From Bacillus cabrialesii (GTDB lineage: Bacteria > Bacillota > Bacilli > Bacillales > Bacillaceae), in the NCBI RefSeq assembly GCF_004124315.2, contig NZ_CP096889.1, forward strand, positions 3,889,001 to 3,953,000: DNA of 64,000 nt. The letters run 5' to 3'. Positions 40,774 to 49,246 of the stretch are shown here, in pieces (within the stretch, counting starts at the first letter, position 1; every line of letters begins with the position of its first letter). The notes under the pieces are model-generated. The model made no database searches. It saw nothing but the letters and a program-made list of their open reading frames with translations, and had not been told where the DNA came from. The translations under genes were made by a program, and so were the position numbers.

Positions 40774-42834
40774 TCAAATTCGTCTATCCCAATGGCGGTG
40801 AGCGGCGACCGCCTCGATAAACGCCTTGCTGAAGGCGGTGTAGTCCGCTTCATCTTTAGCAGTCACGATGCCCGGACCTTCTGTTGTCCCTACAGCTGAC
40901 TGAAGAAGGTCCATTCCTTCATTTGCCGCGCCAATCGTCTTATAGTGATTGTAGGCTTCACTGATAAACGCCATCGCTTGTTTGTTGTCTTTTAACGCTG
41001 GTCCTCCTGCGACATAGACGGCATCATACAGAACAGAATCAGCCGTCAGGAATGTGCCGCCAACCTCAAGCTGCTGTCCGATGCCGCTTGTGATGTACCC
41101 CAGCGTTTGGCTGATGATATCCGCCGTGATCCCTTCTTGCTTTAAGGCATCCAGCATGATTTGAAGCTCTTTTCCATCGAATCCGTTTCCGGCGAGAACG
41201 GCGACTTTTCTCGTTGATGCTGTTTTCACTGTACGGGCTTGGCTTAACGCGGGTGAGGTCAGAATTTCTTTAGACGCTTTACGTTTTGCCGGCGGCGCTA
41301 CGCCTACTCCTTTGGCGATTTCTTCTGCTAAGCCTGCATCCACGTTGCTGAAGACGTCAACGACCTGCCGCTGCACGTCCTTGCTTTTGACCTTCCCGAC
41401 CTCAAAGCAGAAAGCAGAGATGATGTGCTGCTTCTCAACAGGAGACATGCTGTTCCAGAACAGCTTCGCCTGTGAATAATAATCGTTGAAGCTGTCGCTT
41501 CGCTGGCGGATTTTTTTGCCCTCGACTTTTTCCTGATAGTGGACGTAGCCGCCTTCTTCGGCTGTCGCAGGCGACGGATCATTGTTTTGCAGAGAGTTTT
41601 TATGATAAGCGACCGGCCCCTTATTGATCGTCATCCGGTGATAGCCGTCGTATTGGTTGTTATGAAACGGACATACCGGCCGGTTAATCGGAAGCTCATG
41701 GAAGTTCGGTCCGCCAAGACGAATCAGCTGTGTATCCGTATAAGAGAAAAGCCGTCCCTGCAGAAGCGGGTCATTTGTAAAATCGATGCCCGGCACGACG
41801 TTTCCCGGATGGAATGCGACTTGTTCTGTTTCCGCAAATACATTATCCTGGTTGCGGTTCAGCGTCATTTTCCCAATGATCTTGACCGGTACAAGCTCTT
41901 CCGGCCACAGCTTGGTCGGGTCAAGAATATCAAAATCAAATTTGAATTCATCTTCTTCATCAATCATCTGCACGCCGAGCTCGTATTCAACCGTGCCGCC
42001 GTTTTCAATCGTTTCCCACAGATCGCGGCGGTGGAAATCGGGATCTTTCCCGGCAATTTTCTGCGCTTCATCCCATACAAGAGAATGCACGCCGAGCACC
42101 GGCTTCCAGTGGAATTTCACGAAACGCGCCTTCCCTTGTTCATTGACAAAACGGAACGTGTGAACGCCGAAGCCTTCCATCATTCTGTAGCTGCGAGGGA
42201 TGCCTCTGTCAGACATCGTCCACATCACCATGTGAGCAGACTCAGGATTATTGGCGACAAAATCCCAAAACGTATCATGAGCGGTCGCGGCCTGAGGCAT
42301 TTCATTGTGAGGTTCAGGCTTAAATGCGTGAACCAAATCCGGAAATTTGATCGCGTCCTGAATGAAAAACACCGGAATGTTATTTCCCACAAGATCATAG
42401 TTTCCTTCTTCAGTATAAAATTTCGTCGCAAAGCCTCTGGCGTCCCGCACCGTGTCGGCGGAGCCTTTAGAGCCCGCGACCGTTGAAAACCGGACAAATA
42501 CCGGCGTCTTCACTGAAGGGTCCTGAAGAAATTTGGCCCTTGTATACTCGGTCATCGGCTCGTACACCTGAAAAAATCCATGCACGCCATACCCGCGCGC
42601 ATGCACAACGCGCTCCGGAATCCTCTCATGGTCAAAGTGCGTCATTTTCTCCCGGAAGTGAAAATCCTCCATCAGCGTCGGACCGCGAACCCCGGCTTTT
42701 AATGAGTGCTCATCCTCTGACACCCGCAAGCCTTGGTTTGTCGTCATTTTCTTCCCGCTGTTATCAACCCTGTACTGCTCAAGCTGCTCGTCCTTTGAGT
42801 GTTCATTTACACGTTTGTTTTGATCTTCACTCAT
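40774..42834 (-). CDS. katE: KatE, large-subunit catalase (HPII type)
   Basis: 686 residues, clade 2 heme catalase with extra C-terminal domain. The catalytic His is in VVHARGYGVHGFF (about 80-92). FVRFSTVAGSKGSADTVRDA and NNIPVFFIQDAIKFPD follow in order, and the proximal Tyr is in RLFSYTDTQLIRLGGPNF. A flavodoxin/DJ-1-like domain occupies about 530-686 (VAVLAGNGFDGKELQIML onwards). It decomposes H2O2 in the cytosol. Known: general-stress catalase KatE under sigma-B, matching the promoter upstream. Confidence 0.95.
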   Translation of the reverse strand: MSEDQNKRVNEHSKDEQLEQYRVDNSGKKMTTNQGLRVSEDEHSLKAGVRGPTLMEDFHFREKMTHFDHERIPERVVHARGYGVHGFFQVYEPMTEYTRAKFLQDPSVKTPVFVRFSTVAGSKGSADTVRDARGFATKFYTEEGNYDLVGNNIPVFFIQDAIKFPDLVHAFKPEPHNEMPQAATAHDTFWDFVANNPESAHMVMWTMSDRGIPRSYRMMEGFGVHTFRFVNEQGKARFVKFHWKPVLGVHSLVWDEAQKIAGKDPDFHRRDLWETIENGGTVEYELGVQMIDEEDEFKFDFDILDPTKLWPEELVPVKIIGKMTLNRNQDNVFAETEQVAFHPGNVVPGIDFTNDPLLQGRLFSYTDTQLIRLGGPNFHELPINRPVCPFHNNQYDGYHRMTINKGPVAYHKNSLQNNDPSPATAEEGGYVHYQEKVEGKKIRQRSDSFNDYYSQAKLFWNSMSPVEKQHIISAFCFEVGKVKSKDVQRQVVDVFSNVDAGLAEEIAKGVGVAPPAKRKASKEILTSPALSQARTVKTASTRKVAVLAGNGFDGKELQIMLDALKQEGITADIISQTLGYITSGIGQQLEVGGTFLTADSVLYDAVYVAGGPALKDNKQAMAFISEAYNHYKTIGAANEGMDLLQSAVGTTEGPGIVTAKDEADYTAFSKAFIEAVAAHRHWDRRI

Positions 42835-42875
42835 GTCTGTTCCCCCTTTTTAAAACGAAACATTCTACAGCACAT

Positions 42876-42901
42876 TTACCCGCAGCATTCTGCATATAAA
42901 C
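42876..42901 (-). promoter_or_regulatory. Sigma-B promoter of katE
   Basis: GTTTAT, 14 bases, GGGTAA on the minus strand (consensus GTTTAA-N12-15-GGGTAT), 42 bases before katE. Confidence 0.87.
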
Positions 42902-42989
42902 TGCTAACCCGCTCAATAGGATTTTAGGTCTACATATCAGGATGAGGTCATACATATTTGAAATAAGCCTTCTTACCAGAAAGAAATGA

Positions 42990-43003
42990 TGGAAGCGCTT
43001 ACT
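42990..43003 (+). promoter_or_regulatory. Candidate cre site upstream of citH
   Basis: TGGAAGCGCTTACT, one mismatch to the cre consensus and nearly symmetric, 22 bases before the citH start. It overlaps a likely -10 region (TATAGAAT). Confidence 0.65.
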
Positions 43004-43025
43004 ATAGAATAGGGGAGGTCATATC

Positions 43026-44306
43026 GTGCTTGCCATACTCGGTTTTGTGATGATGATTGTCTTTATGTACCTTATTATGTCTAACCGGCTTTCCGCTCTT
43101 ATTGCTTTGATTGTTGTTCCTGTTGTGTTTGCCCTGATCAGCGGATTTGGCAAAGATCTCGGCGAGATGATGATTCAGGGCGTTACAGACCTCGCTCCTA
43201 CCGGAATTATGCTGTTATTCGCCATTCTTTATTTCGGCATTATGATTGACTCAGGTTTGTTTGATCCCCTCATCGCCAAAATCCTATCGCTTGTCAAAGG
43301 AGATCCGTTAAAAATCGCTGTCGGCACAGCGGTTCTGACGATGACCATTTCGCTGGACGGAGATGGGACAACAACCTATATGATTACCATCGCGGCGATG
43401 CTGCCCCTGTACAAACGGCTCGGCATGAACCGTTTGGTGTTAGCGGGAATTGCGATGCTCGGTTCGGGCGTCATGAATATCATTCCGTGGGGCGGGCCGA
43501 CGGCGAGGGTTTTGGCTTCCTTAAAATTGGACACGTCAGAGGTCTTTACGCCGCTGATTCCCGCTATGATCGCCGGCGTTCTCTGGGTAATCGCTGTTGC
43601 TTATATCCTTGGAAAAAAAGAGCGGAAGCGGCTCGGCGTCATTTCGATTGAACACGCGCCGTCCTCCGATCCGGAGGCAGCGCCGCTCAAGCGCCCCGCT
43701 CTCCAATGGTTTAACCTGCTGCTGACTGTCGCTCTGATGGCTGCTCTGATCACCAGCCTGCTTCCCATCCCTGTTCTTTTTATGATCGCGTTCGCCATCG
43801 CCTTGATGGTCAACTATCCAAATGTCAAAGAGCAGCAGAAACGGATCTCAGCGCATGCGGGAAACGCGTTAAACGTTGTGTCCATGGTATTTGCGGCAGG
43901 CATATTTACAGGTATTCTCTCAGGCACAAAAATGGTGGATGCAATGGCACATTCTCTCGTTTCACTCATCCCTGATGCCATGGGCCCGCACCTGCCGTTG
44001 ATCACAGCCCTCGTCAGCATGCCCTTCACCTTTTTCATGTCGAATGATGCCTTTTACTTCGGTGTCCTTCCCATCATCGCAGAAGCCGCTTCCGCTTACG
44101 GAATAGACGCCGCTGAAATCGGAAGGGCCTCCTTGCTGGGCCAGCCGGTGCATCTTCTCAGCCCGCTTGTGCCTTCCACCTATCTATTGGTCGGTATGGC
44201 AGGCGTCAGCTTTGGCGACCATCAAAAATTCACCATCAAATGGGCCGTGGGGACAACCATTGTCATGACGATTGCGGCGCTGTTGATTGGGATTATTTCG
44301 TTTTAA
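43026..44306 (+). CDS. citH: CitH, metal-citrate/H+ symporter (CitMHS family)
   Basis: 426 residues starting with GTG at 43026, GGGGAGGT 6 bases upstream. About 11-12 spans. SLDGDGTTTYMITIAAMLPL and GVMNIIPWGGPTARVLASL are conserved blocks of the CitMHS family, as is FFMSNDAFYFGVLP. Known: B. subtilis CitH imports calcium-bound citrate with protons, CitM the magnesium form. The upstream cre fits catabolite control. Single gene, terminated by a perfect hairpin. Confidence 0.92.
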   Translation: MLAILGFVMMIVFMYLIMSNRLSALIALIVVPVVFALISGFGKDLGEMMIQGVTDLAPTGIMLLFAILYFGIMIDSGLFDPLIAKILSLVKGDPLKIAVGTAVLTMTISLDGDGTTTYMITIAAMLPLYKRLGMNRLVLAGIAMLGSGVMNIIPWGGPTARVLASLKLDTSEVFTPLIPAMIAGVLWVIAVAYILGKKERKRLGVISIEHAPSSDPEAAPLKRPALQWFNLLLTVALMAALITSLLPIPVLFMIAFAIALMVNYPNVKEQQKRISAHAGNALNVVSMVFAAGIFTGILSGTKMVDAMAHSLVSLIPDAMGPHLPLITALVSMPFTFFMSNDAFYFGVLPIIAEAASAYGIDAAEIGRASLLGQPVHLLSPLVPSTYLLVGMAGVSFGDHQKFTIKWAVGTTIVMTIAALLIGIISF

Positions 44307-44310
44307 TGAG

Positions 44311-44341
44311 AAAAGGATTTCCGCTGGCGGAAATCCTTTTG
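44311..44341 (+). terminator. Terminator of citH
   Basis: AAAAGGATTTCCGC and GCGGAAATCCTTTT, 14-bp perfect stem with a 2-base centre that opens into a small loop, T-rich end. Confidence 0.87.
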
Positions 44342-44404
44342 TTCTGTATCATTTTAAAAAGAATGAAGTTGCCGGCCGCAAATTCAATATCAGCTTGAAC
44401 CAAA

Positions 44405-44443
44405 TTAAAATAGGGCTGTTTCAGTGTGTATGAAACAGCCCTA
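44405..44443 (-). terminator. Terminator of the sigma-D-type secreted protein gene
   Basis: AGGGCTGTTTCA and TGAAACAGCCCT form a 12-bp stem (44412-44442), then a T-rich stretch on the minus strand. Confidence 0.83.
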
Positions 44444-44453
44444 GCGAATGACC

Positions 44454-45560
44454 TTATTGAATATACGAAATGACTGGCAAGCCTTCAACACCTGATGCAT
44501 AGTAGTAATTTAAAACGCTGAAAAAGTCGATTGCTTTGCCGGTTTTTAAATCAACGATTAATATATGATCACCATAGTTTTGATCATCTGTATCGAGTCT
44601 TCTAGGTGTTTTTTTGCCTAACGTATCTAGAAAAGAGTCATCGTAACCTACCCCTGTTCGATACGCTGATACATGATGCATAAACAGAGTCCCTGTATCT
44701 AAGTAAACCATCACCGCCGAATCTGAGCTCGCATAACTTGAACGATAAGTAACAGGTTCAGAAATGCTTTTCACTTTCACAGAAGAAATAGAATGGGTGC
44801 GCTGATTATACCCGTCGCCATACGAAAAATAAAATACTCTTTCCCAACTTAATGAAGATGTTTTGGTGCTGGTGTTGTATAACAATGTCCCGTTTGCATA
44901 GACAGAGCCATCTGCGTACTCAGCAACAAAGGATTGCAGATTAGAGGTGATCGACTTCACACTTGTGTAATTGGAAGGATTTTTTGCATTGAACTGAATG
45001 TTGTATGAATCACCCATCGTTCCTTCAGAATAAACCCGAATCATATAATCACCGGCTGGAAGCTCTTTTAAAAGCACTAAGTTCCCCGCAGCCATAGTAA
45101 TATTAGTCGGCTGTGCTTCACCCGTATCCCAATTGACAACATACAGTTTTAAATAGTACTGACTGTTGCCAGACAAAATCCGTGTGATCAGAGTTCGATC
45201 TGACGAAGTGCTGAAGAAATACATATCGTCAGGGTTATTTTCGTTAAGAACAGATGAAGTATCAAATACTTGGTCTTCGGAGTTGTACATGGAAGTTGTT
45301 TTAAAAACATTCTCATTGGCAGGCTTCTTCACTTTGATTGTTTCTGCTTTTTTATCCTTTTTAAGGCTTCCTGCATCTGCTTGCTTTAAAGAAACATTCC
45401 CAATTTCCTCATGGTTTTTCAACGTTTCCTGCTGCTTTATAATCGCTTTCTCTTTTGGCACATTTTGCGCTGCAGCAGTATTTGAGTTCAGACAAAAGCT
45501 AAAGGCCACGATTAAGACAGTACACAAAAAGGGTAATGAGAATATTTTTTTGTTCTTCAT
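44454..45560 (-). CDS. Secreted protein of unknown function
   Basis: 368 residues from the ATG at 45560 with AAGGAG 7 bases upstream; a TTG two codons before is less likely. A clear signal peptide (hydrophobic 5-25, cleavage near NTAAAQ-NVP) precedes a Lys/Glu-rich linker (to about 75). Two beta-rich regions follow. The first (about 90-195) contains LPAGDYMIRVYSEGTMGDSY, like a bacterial pre-peptidase or jelly-roll domain. The second (200-368) is rich in Tyr and Ser. No catalytic motif is evident. It lies between citH and bglH, has a near-perfect sigma-D promoter and its own terminator. I do not recognise it. Confidence 0.75.
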   Translation of the reverse strand: MKNKKIFSLPFLCTVLIVAFSFCLNSNTAAAQNVPKEKAIIKQQETLKNHEEIGNVSLKQADAGSLKKDKKAETIKVKKPANENVFKTTSMYNSEDQVFDTSSVLNENNPDDMYFFSTSSDRTLITRILSGNSQYYLKLYVVNWDTGEAQPTNITMAAGNLVLLKELPAGDYMIRVYSEGTMGDSYNIQFNAKNPSNYTSVKSITSNLQSFVAEYADGSVYANGTLLYNTSTKTSSLSWERVFYFSYGDGYNQRTHSISSVKVKSISEPVTYRSSYASSDSAVMVYLDTGTLFMHHVSAYRTGVGYDDSFLDTLGKKTPRRLDTDDQNYGDHILIVDLKTGKAIDFFSVLNYYYASGVEGLPVISYIQ

Positions 45561-45591
45561 ATACAAACTCCTTCCAGATTTTATACTTTAT

Positions 45592-45619
45592 ATATCGGCA
45601 GGTCACTTTAAATCGTTTA
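45592..45619 (-). promoter_or_regulatory. Sigma-D promoter of the secreted protein gene
   Basis: TAAA (45616-45619), 16 bases, GCCGATAT (45592-45599) on the minus strand; the -10 is a perfect match and the -35 exact. Transcription would start about 25 bases before the ATG. Confidence 0.82.
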
Positions 45620-45657
45620 CATTTATGACTCGATGTTCATAATTTGTATATTTTTAA

Positions 45658-47079
45658 CTACCTCTTCAAAATGTCACCGTTTGAAGCAATCAGCTCTTTA
45701 TACCAATAAAAGCTTTTCTTGCGGATACGGCGAAGGTCCTTCAGATCGAATTCATCACGGTTCACGTAAATGAAGCCGTAACGTTTCGAGCAGCCTTGGT
45801 GCGTAGAAATCAAGTCAATGGCTGACCATGGGGAGTAGCCGAACACATCGACGCCGTCTGTGATGGCCCACTGAATTTGTTCAATGTGCTGTTTTAGATA
45901 ATCAATGCGGTAATCGTCATTGACCGTGTCGTTTTCTTCTAATTGATCGAAAGCGCCAAGCCCGTTTTCCGTGATGATCAAAGGCAGCTGGTAACGGTCA
46001 TAGATTTCTCTTAGCGTGGAGCGGAAACCGACCGGATCAATCTCCCAGCCGAAGTCGTTTTTCTTCAAATGCGGGTTGCTGCTGCCGCGGTAGACGCCGT
46101 CTTCTCCCGTTTTCAAATGCTGGTCTCCTCCGCGTGCCGATTCGTCCGATCCGTCGCCTTTGCTCGCTGCCGCTGTTTGAGAGGTGTAGTAGTTAAAGGC
46201 GATAAAATCAGGTTTCGCAGATTGGAGAATCTCCATGTCACCCTGTTCAATGACCGGCGTATATCCTTTTTCCTTCATATAAGCCCACGCCGTCGGATTG
46301 TAACGCCCATAAACAGCCATGTCTAAATAGAGCCAGTTCCGAATTGCGTTATAGTTAAAGGCCGCCACAATATCCTCCGGTTTTGAGGACGCCGGGTAGA
46401 TGAGCGCGATATTCGGAGCAGGGCCGATTTTTGCGTCCGGCAGCATGTCGTGGCAGAGGTTCATGGCTTTTGCCTGCGCCACCAGCATGTGATGGTTTTG
46501 CTGATACAGCTCTTTTTTCGGGTTTTTGAGATTCGGATCAAGTGTGCCTAAAGCGCTGCCGTGCAGGATCATCATGTTTTGTTCGTTGATGGTCAGCCAG
46601 TACTTGACGCGGTCGCCGAAGTGCTCAAACAACACCTTGGAATACCGTTCAAACGCGTCAATTGTGGCTCTTTGCGACCAGCCGCCTTTTTTCTGCAGGG
46701 CATTTGGCAAATCAAAGTGGTACATCGTAACAATCGGCTCAATTTTATATGTGAGCAGCTCATCAATCAGATTGCTGTAAAACTCAATTCCCTTTTGATT
46801 GATGTCTCCGTCGCCGTCAGGGATAATTCGCGTCCACGCAATGGAAAAACGGTACGCCTTAAAGCCCATCTCAGCGAATAAAGCAACGTCTTCTTTATAG
46901 CGATGGTAATGGTCGCTGGCGACTTTAAAATCAGTCGTCCCCTCAGGATAGCTGTCGCGTGCGTCAATCACTGACGGGCCTTTTCCGTCTTCGTTCCACG
47001 CGCCTTCCACTTGATAGGCAGAAGTTGACGCTCCCCACAAAAAATTCTCTGGAAATGCTGCAAGTGTTTTATAGTTCAT
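45658..47079 (-). CDS. bglH: BglH, 6-phospho-beta-glucosidase (GH1)
   Basis: 473 residues from the ATG at 47079 (MNYKTLAAFP), GGAGG 8 bases upstream; a TTG start five codons earlier overlaps that site. Glycoside hydrolase family 1: NFLWGASTSAYQVEG at the N-terminus, acid/base Glu in WLTINEQN (about 175-182) and nucleophile Glu in PLIITENGLGAF. It hydrolyses phosphorylated aryl-beta-glucosides (salicin, arbutin) delivered by BglP, 20 bases upstream. Expression depends on LicT antitermination in the bglP leader. Confidence 0.95.
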   Translation of the reverse strand: MNYKTLAAFPENFLWGASTSAYQVEGAWNEDGKGPSVIDARDSYPEGTTDFKVASDHYHRYKEDVALFAEMGFKAYRFSIAWTRIIPDGDGDINQKGIEFYSNLIDELLTYKIEPIVTMYHFDLPNALQKKGGWSQRATIDAFERYSKVLFEHFGDRVKYWLTINEQNMMILHGSALGTLDPNLKNPKKELYQQNHHMLVAQAKAMNLCHDMLPDAKIGPAPNIALIYPASSKPEDIVAAFNYNAIRNWLYLDMAVYGRYNPTAWAYMKEKGYTPVIEQGDMEILQSAKPDFIAFNYYTSQTAAASKGDGSDESARGGDQHLKTGEDGVYRGSSNPHLKKNDFGWEIDPVGFRSTLREIYDRYQLPLIITENGLGAFDQLEENDTVNDDYRIDYLKQHIEQIQWAITDGVDVFGYSPWSAIDLISTHQGCSKRYGFIYVNRDEFDLKDLRRIRKKSFYWYKELIASNGDILKR

Positions 47080-47099
47080 CGTCTGTTCCTCCAATGGTT

Positions 47100-48932
47100 T
47101 TAGATTAAAGAAAAGATTCTTTCCTCTATTTTGACTTGCTTTTGATCTGTTTGAATGACGTCGGTATATTGATCCGCATTTGTGATGATGATCGGCGTGT
47201 TCATATCAAACCCCGCTTTTAGTAAGTCATCAAGGTCGAACTCAGCAAGCAAGTCACCTTGTTTGACGGTTTGTCCCTGTACGACCTTAGGATAAAAGTG
47301 CTTACCCTCCAGCTTCACCGTATCAAATCCGAGGTGAATGAGGATTTCTGTTTCCTGATCAGTTACCATGCCGAATGCATGGCCAGTCGGAAAAACGGTT
47401 GATATCACGCCATCCGCTGGCGCGACGAGTCTGCCTTTCTCCGGCAAAATCGCTATTCCTTTTCCGAGTGTCTCCGATGCAAACACTTTATCCTTCACTT
47501 CTGTTAACGGAATCACTTTTCCTTCTAACGGACTGCTAATCTCTTCACGGCGGACTGCGGGTGCAGATGGCTCTATTTTGATATCTGTTTGTTCTGCGGG
47601 ATCTTCAAACCCAACAATGTACGTTAGGATGATTGATAGAATAAAAGATACCGAGATTCCCAAGATAAAACCGGCAAACCCCTGTCCGTAGAAAATCGGA
47701 ATCGTCAATAGGCCTGGCGCGCCAGACGCGATGGCGACGCTGTGAGCCTGCCCGATAATCGCCCCGCCAACGGCCGCACTAATGACACCGCATACAAAAG
47801 GTTTTTTCAGCCTGAGCGTCACGCCGTAAACGGCCGGTTCTGTAATGCCGAAAATCCCTGTGACAGCGGCGGAACCGGCAAGCGCCTTTAATTTTTTGTT
47901 TTTCGTTTTCAGCATGACACCCACAGCGGCTCCCGTTTGTGCAAATACGGCTGCCGCTGTAGCCGGTTTGATTGAATCCTGCCCATTGACCGCAATGTTA
48001 TTTAAAATGACCGGCACAATCCCCCAGTGAATGCCGAAGATGACAAGAATTTGCCAGAGTGCGGCGATAACAGCGCCGGCGAGCATCGGGTTAAAGCTGA
48101 AGATTGCCAGAATCGCAGCGGCGATGGCGTTTCCGGCATTTACACCAATCGGGCCGAAAACGATTAATGTGAGCGGCACAATGGTTACCAGACAAATCAG
48201 CGGGGTGATGAAGGTTTTCACACTGTCATGAATCACCCGGTTCAAATACTTCTCCACATAACTCATCACAAAAATCGCCAGAATGATCGGTATCACAGTT
48301 GATGTGTAGTTCATTAACACGACTGGAATGCCGAAAAAATCCGCTCCCGCATTGCCGTTCTTCAGCTCAATGATCGTGGGATAGATAAGCGCCCCCGCAA
48401 CTGTGACAGAAACAAATACATTCGCGCCAAACTTTCGGGCGGCGGTAATGGCCAGCAAGAGCGGAAGAAAGTAAAACAGGCTGTCCGCAGCGGCATACAG
48501 GATTGTATATGTGGTTTCCTCTGTTTTGAGCCAGCCGGCATTTGTACAGATCATCAGCAGGCCCTTTAAAATTCCCGCTCCCGCCATCACGCCAAGCAAA
48601 GGTGTAAAAATGCTCGATACGATATCAACAAGCCGTCCAAACAGATTCCCTTTCTGGGCAGAACCTTCATTTCGGTCATCATTGAGCAGATGAGACATTC
48701 TTCCAATCTCTTGATACACCTCTGAAACGTGGTTGCCGATCACGACCTGAAACTGCCCGCCGCTTTCCACTACAGTAACGACATCATCCAAGGCTTCGAT
48801 TTTATCTTTATCTGCTTTCGACCGATCGTTCAGTGTAAAACGCAGGCGTGTCGCACAATGTACAAGGGAACGCACATTTTCTTCCCCGCCGACCAGCTGT
48901 AGTATATTTTTTGCCGCTGCTTGATACCCCAT
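47100..48932 (-). CDS. bglP: BglP, beta-glucoside PTS transporter EIIBCA
   Basis: 610 residues. The EIIB domain (1-90) has phospho-Cys26 in LVHCATRLRF. The EIIC membrane domain (about 105-455) includes GITEPAVYGVTLRLKKPF, the conserved GITE motif. A linker leads to EIIA (about 470-610) with PADGVISTVFPTGHAFGM and the phospho-His in ILIHLGFDTVKLEG. It imports and phosphorylates aryl-beta-glucosides and also phosphorylates LicT when substrate is absent. First gene of bglPH, behind two RAT/terminators. Confidence 0.95.
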   Translation of the reverse strand: MGYQAAAKNILQLVGGEENVRSLVHCATRLRFTLNDRSKADKDKIEALDDVVTVVESGGQFQVVIGNHVSEVYQEIGRMSHLLNDDRNEGSAQKGNLFGRLVDIVSSIFTPLLGVMAGAGILKGLLMICTNAGWLKTEETTYTILYAAADSLFYFLPLLLAITAARKFGANVFVSVTVAGALIYPTIIELKNGNAGADFFGIPVVLMNYTSTVIPIILAIFVMSYVEKYLNRVIHDSVKTFITPLICLVTIVPLTLIVFGPIGVNAGNAIAAAILAIFSFNPMLAGAVIAALWQILVIFGIHWGIVPVILNNIAVNGQDSIKPATAAAVFAQTGAAVGVMLKTKNKKLKALAGSAAVTGIFGITEPAVYGVTLRLKKPFVCGVISAAVGGAIIGQAHSVAIASGAPGLLTIPIFYGQGFAGFILGISVSFILSIILTYIVGFEDPAEQTDIKIEPSAPAVRREEISSPLEGKVIPLTEVKDKVFASETLGKGIAILPEKGRLVAPADGVISTVFPTGHAFGMVTDQETEILIHLGFDTVKLEGKHFYPKVVQGQTVKQGDLLAEFDLDDLLKAGFDMNTPIIITNADQYTDVIQTDQKQVKIEERIFSLI

Positions 48933-48954
48933 TTTCCTCTCATCCCTTCTGCTA

Positions 48955-49034
48955 AAAAATAAAAAACCTAAACTACCCCTATCGCAATAGGAACAAGTAG
49001 TTTAGGTTTTGCCTGCCTGACCAGTAACAATCCT
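48955..49034 (-). promoter_or_regulatory. LicT-binding RAT and overlapping terminator, proximal to bglP
   Basis: On the minus strand GGATTGTTACTGGTCAGGCA begins the ribonucleic antiterminator (49003-49034), sharing AAAACCTAAACTAC with a terminator whose other arm GTAGTTTAGGTTTT is followed by a T-rich tail (48957-48968). LicT bound to the RAT prevents the terminator, allowing bglPH transcription. Confidence 0.93.
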
Positions 49035-49088
49035 ATTAAACGCCATCATTCGTTTTTTTCTGTAAAACGCCGTCATCACCATCCCTCT

Positions 49089-49183
49089 GAAAAAAATAAA
49101 AACCTAAATTACCATCAGCACAGACAGTGATCATCCGCACTCATTGTAATTTAGGTTTTGCCTGCTAATCAGTAACAATCCTA
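49089..49183 (-). promoter_or_regulatory. Second LicT-type RAT and terminator, distal to bglP
   Basis: GGATTGTTACTGATTAGCAG starts a second RAT (about 49153-49183) sharing AAAACCTAAATTAC with a terminator arm GTAATTTAGGTTTTT ending in a T-run (49091-49113). Same design as the proximal one but with a longer, different loop. The two are in tandem behind one promoter. Confidence 0.9.
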
Positions 49184-49209
49184 AGATCACCATATGTGAA
49201 TGTAAGAAA

Positions 49210-49246
49210 AAATTAACACAAGAAAATAAAAATGTCAACGCTTTCA
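49210..49246 (-). promoter_or_regulatory. Sigma-A promoter with overlapping cre, driving the bglPH leader
   Basis: TTGACA (49233-49238), 17 bases, TAATTT (49210-49215) on the minus strand. A cre-like TGAAAGCGTTGACA (49233-49246, one mismatch) covers the -35 and begins right after the licT stop. Confidence 0.8.

Noticed and set aside
41539..42486. 315-codon open frame on the plus strand opposite katE
   Set aside because: Entirely antisense to a catalase with all motifs, no ribosome-binding site, no recognisable motif; a by-product of codon bias.
49035..49090. Promoter between the two RAT/terminators
   Set aside because: TTTACA and TTTAAT occur but 20 bases apart, with no good alternative; the TTGACA/TAATTT promoter upstream of both is far better.
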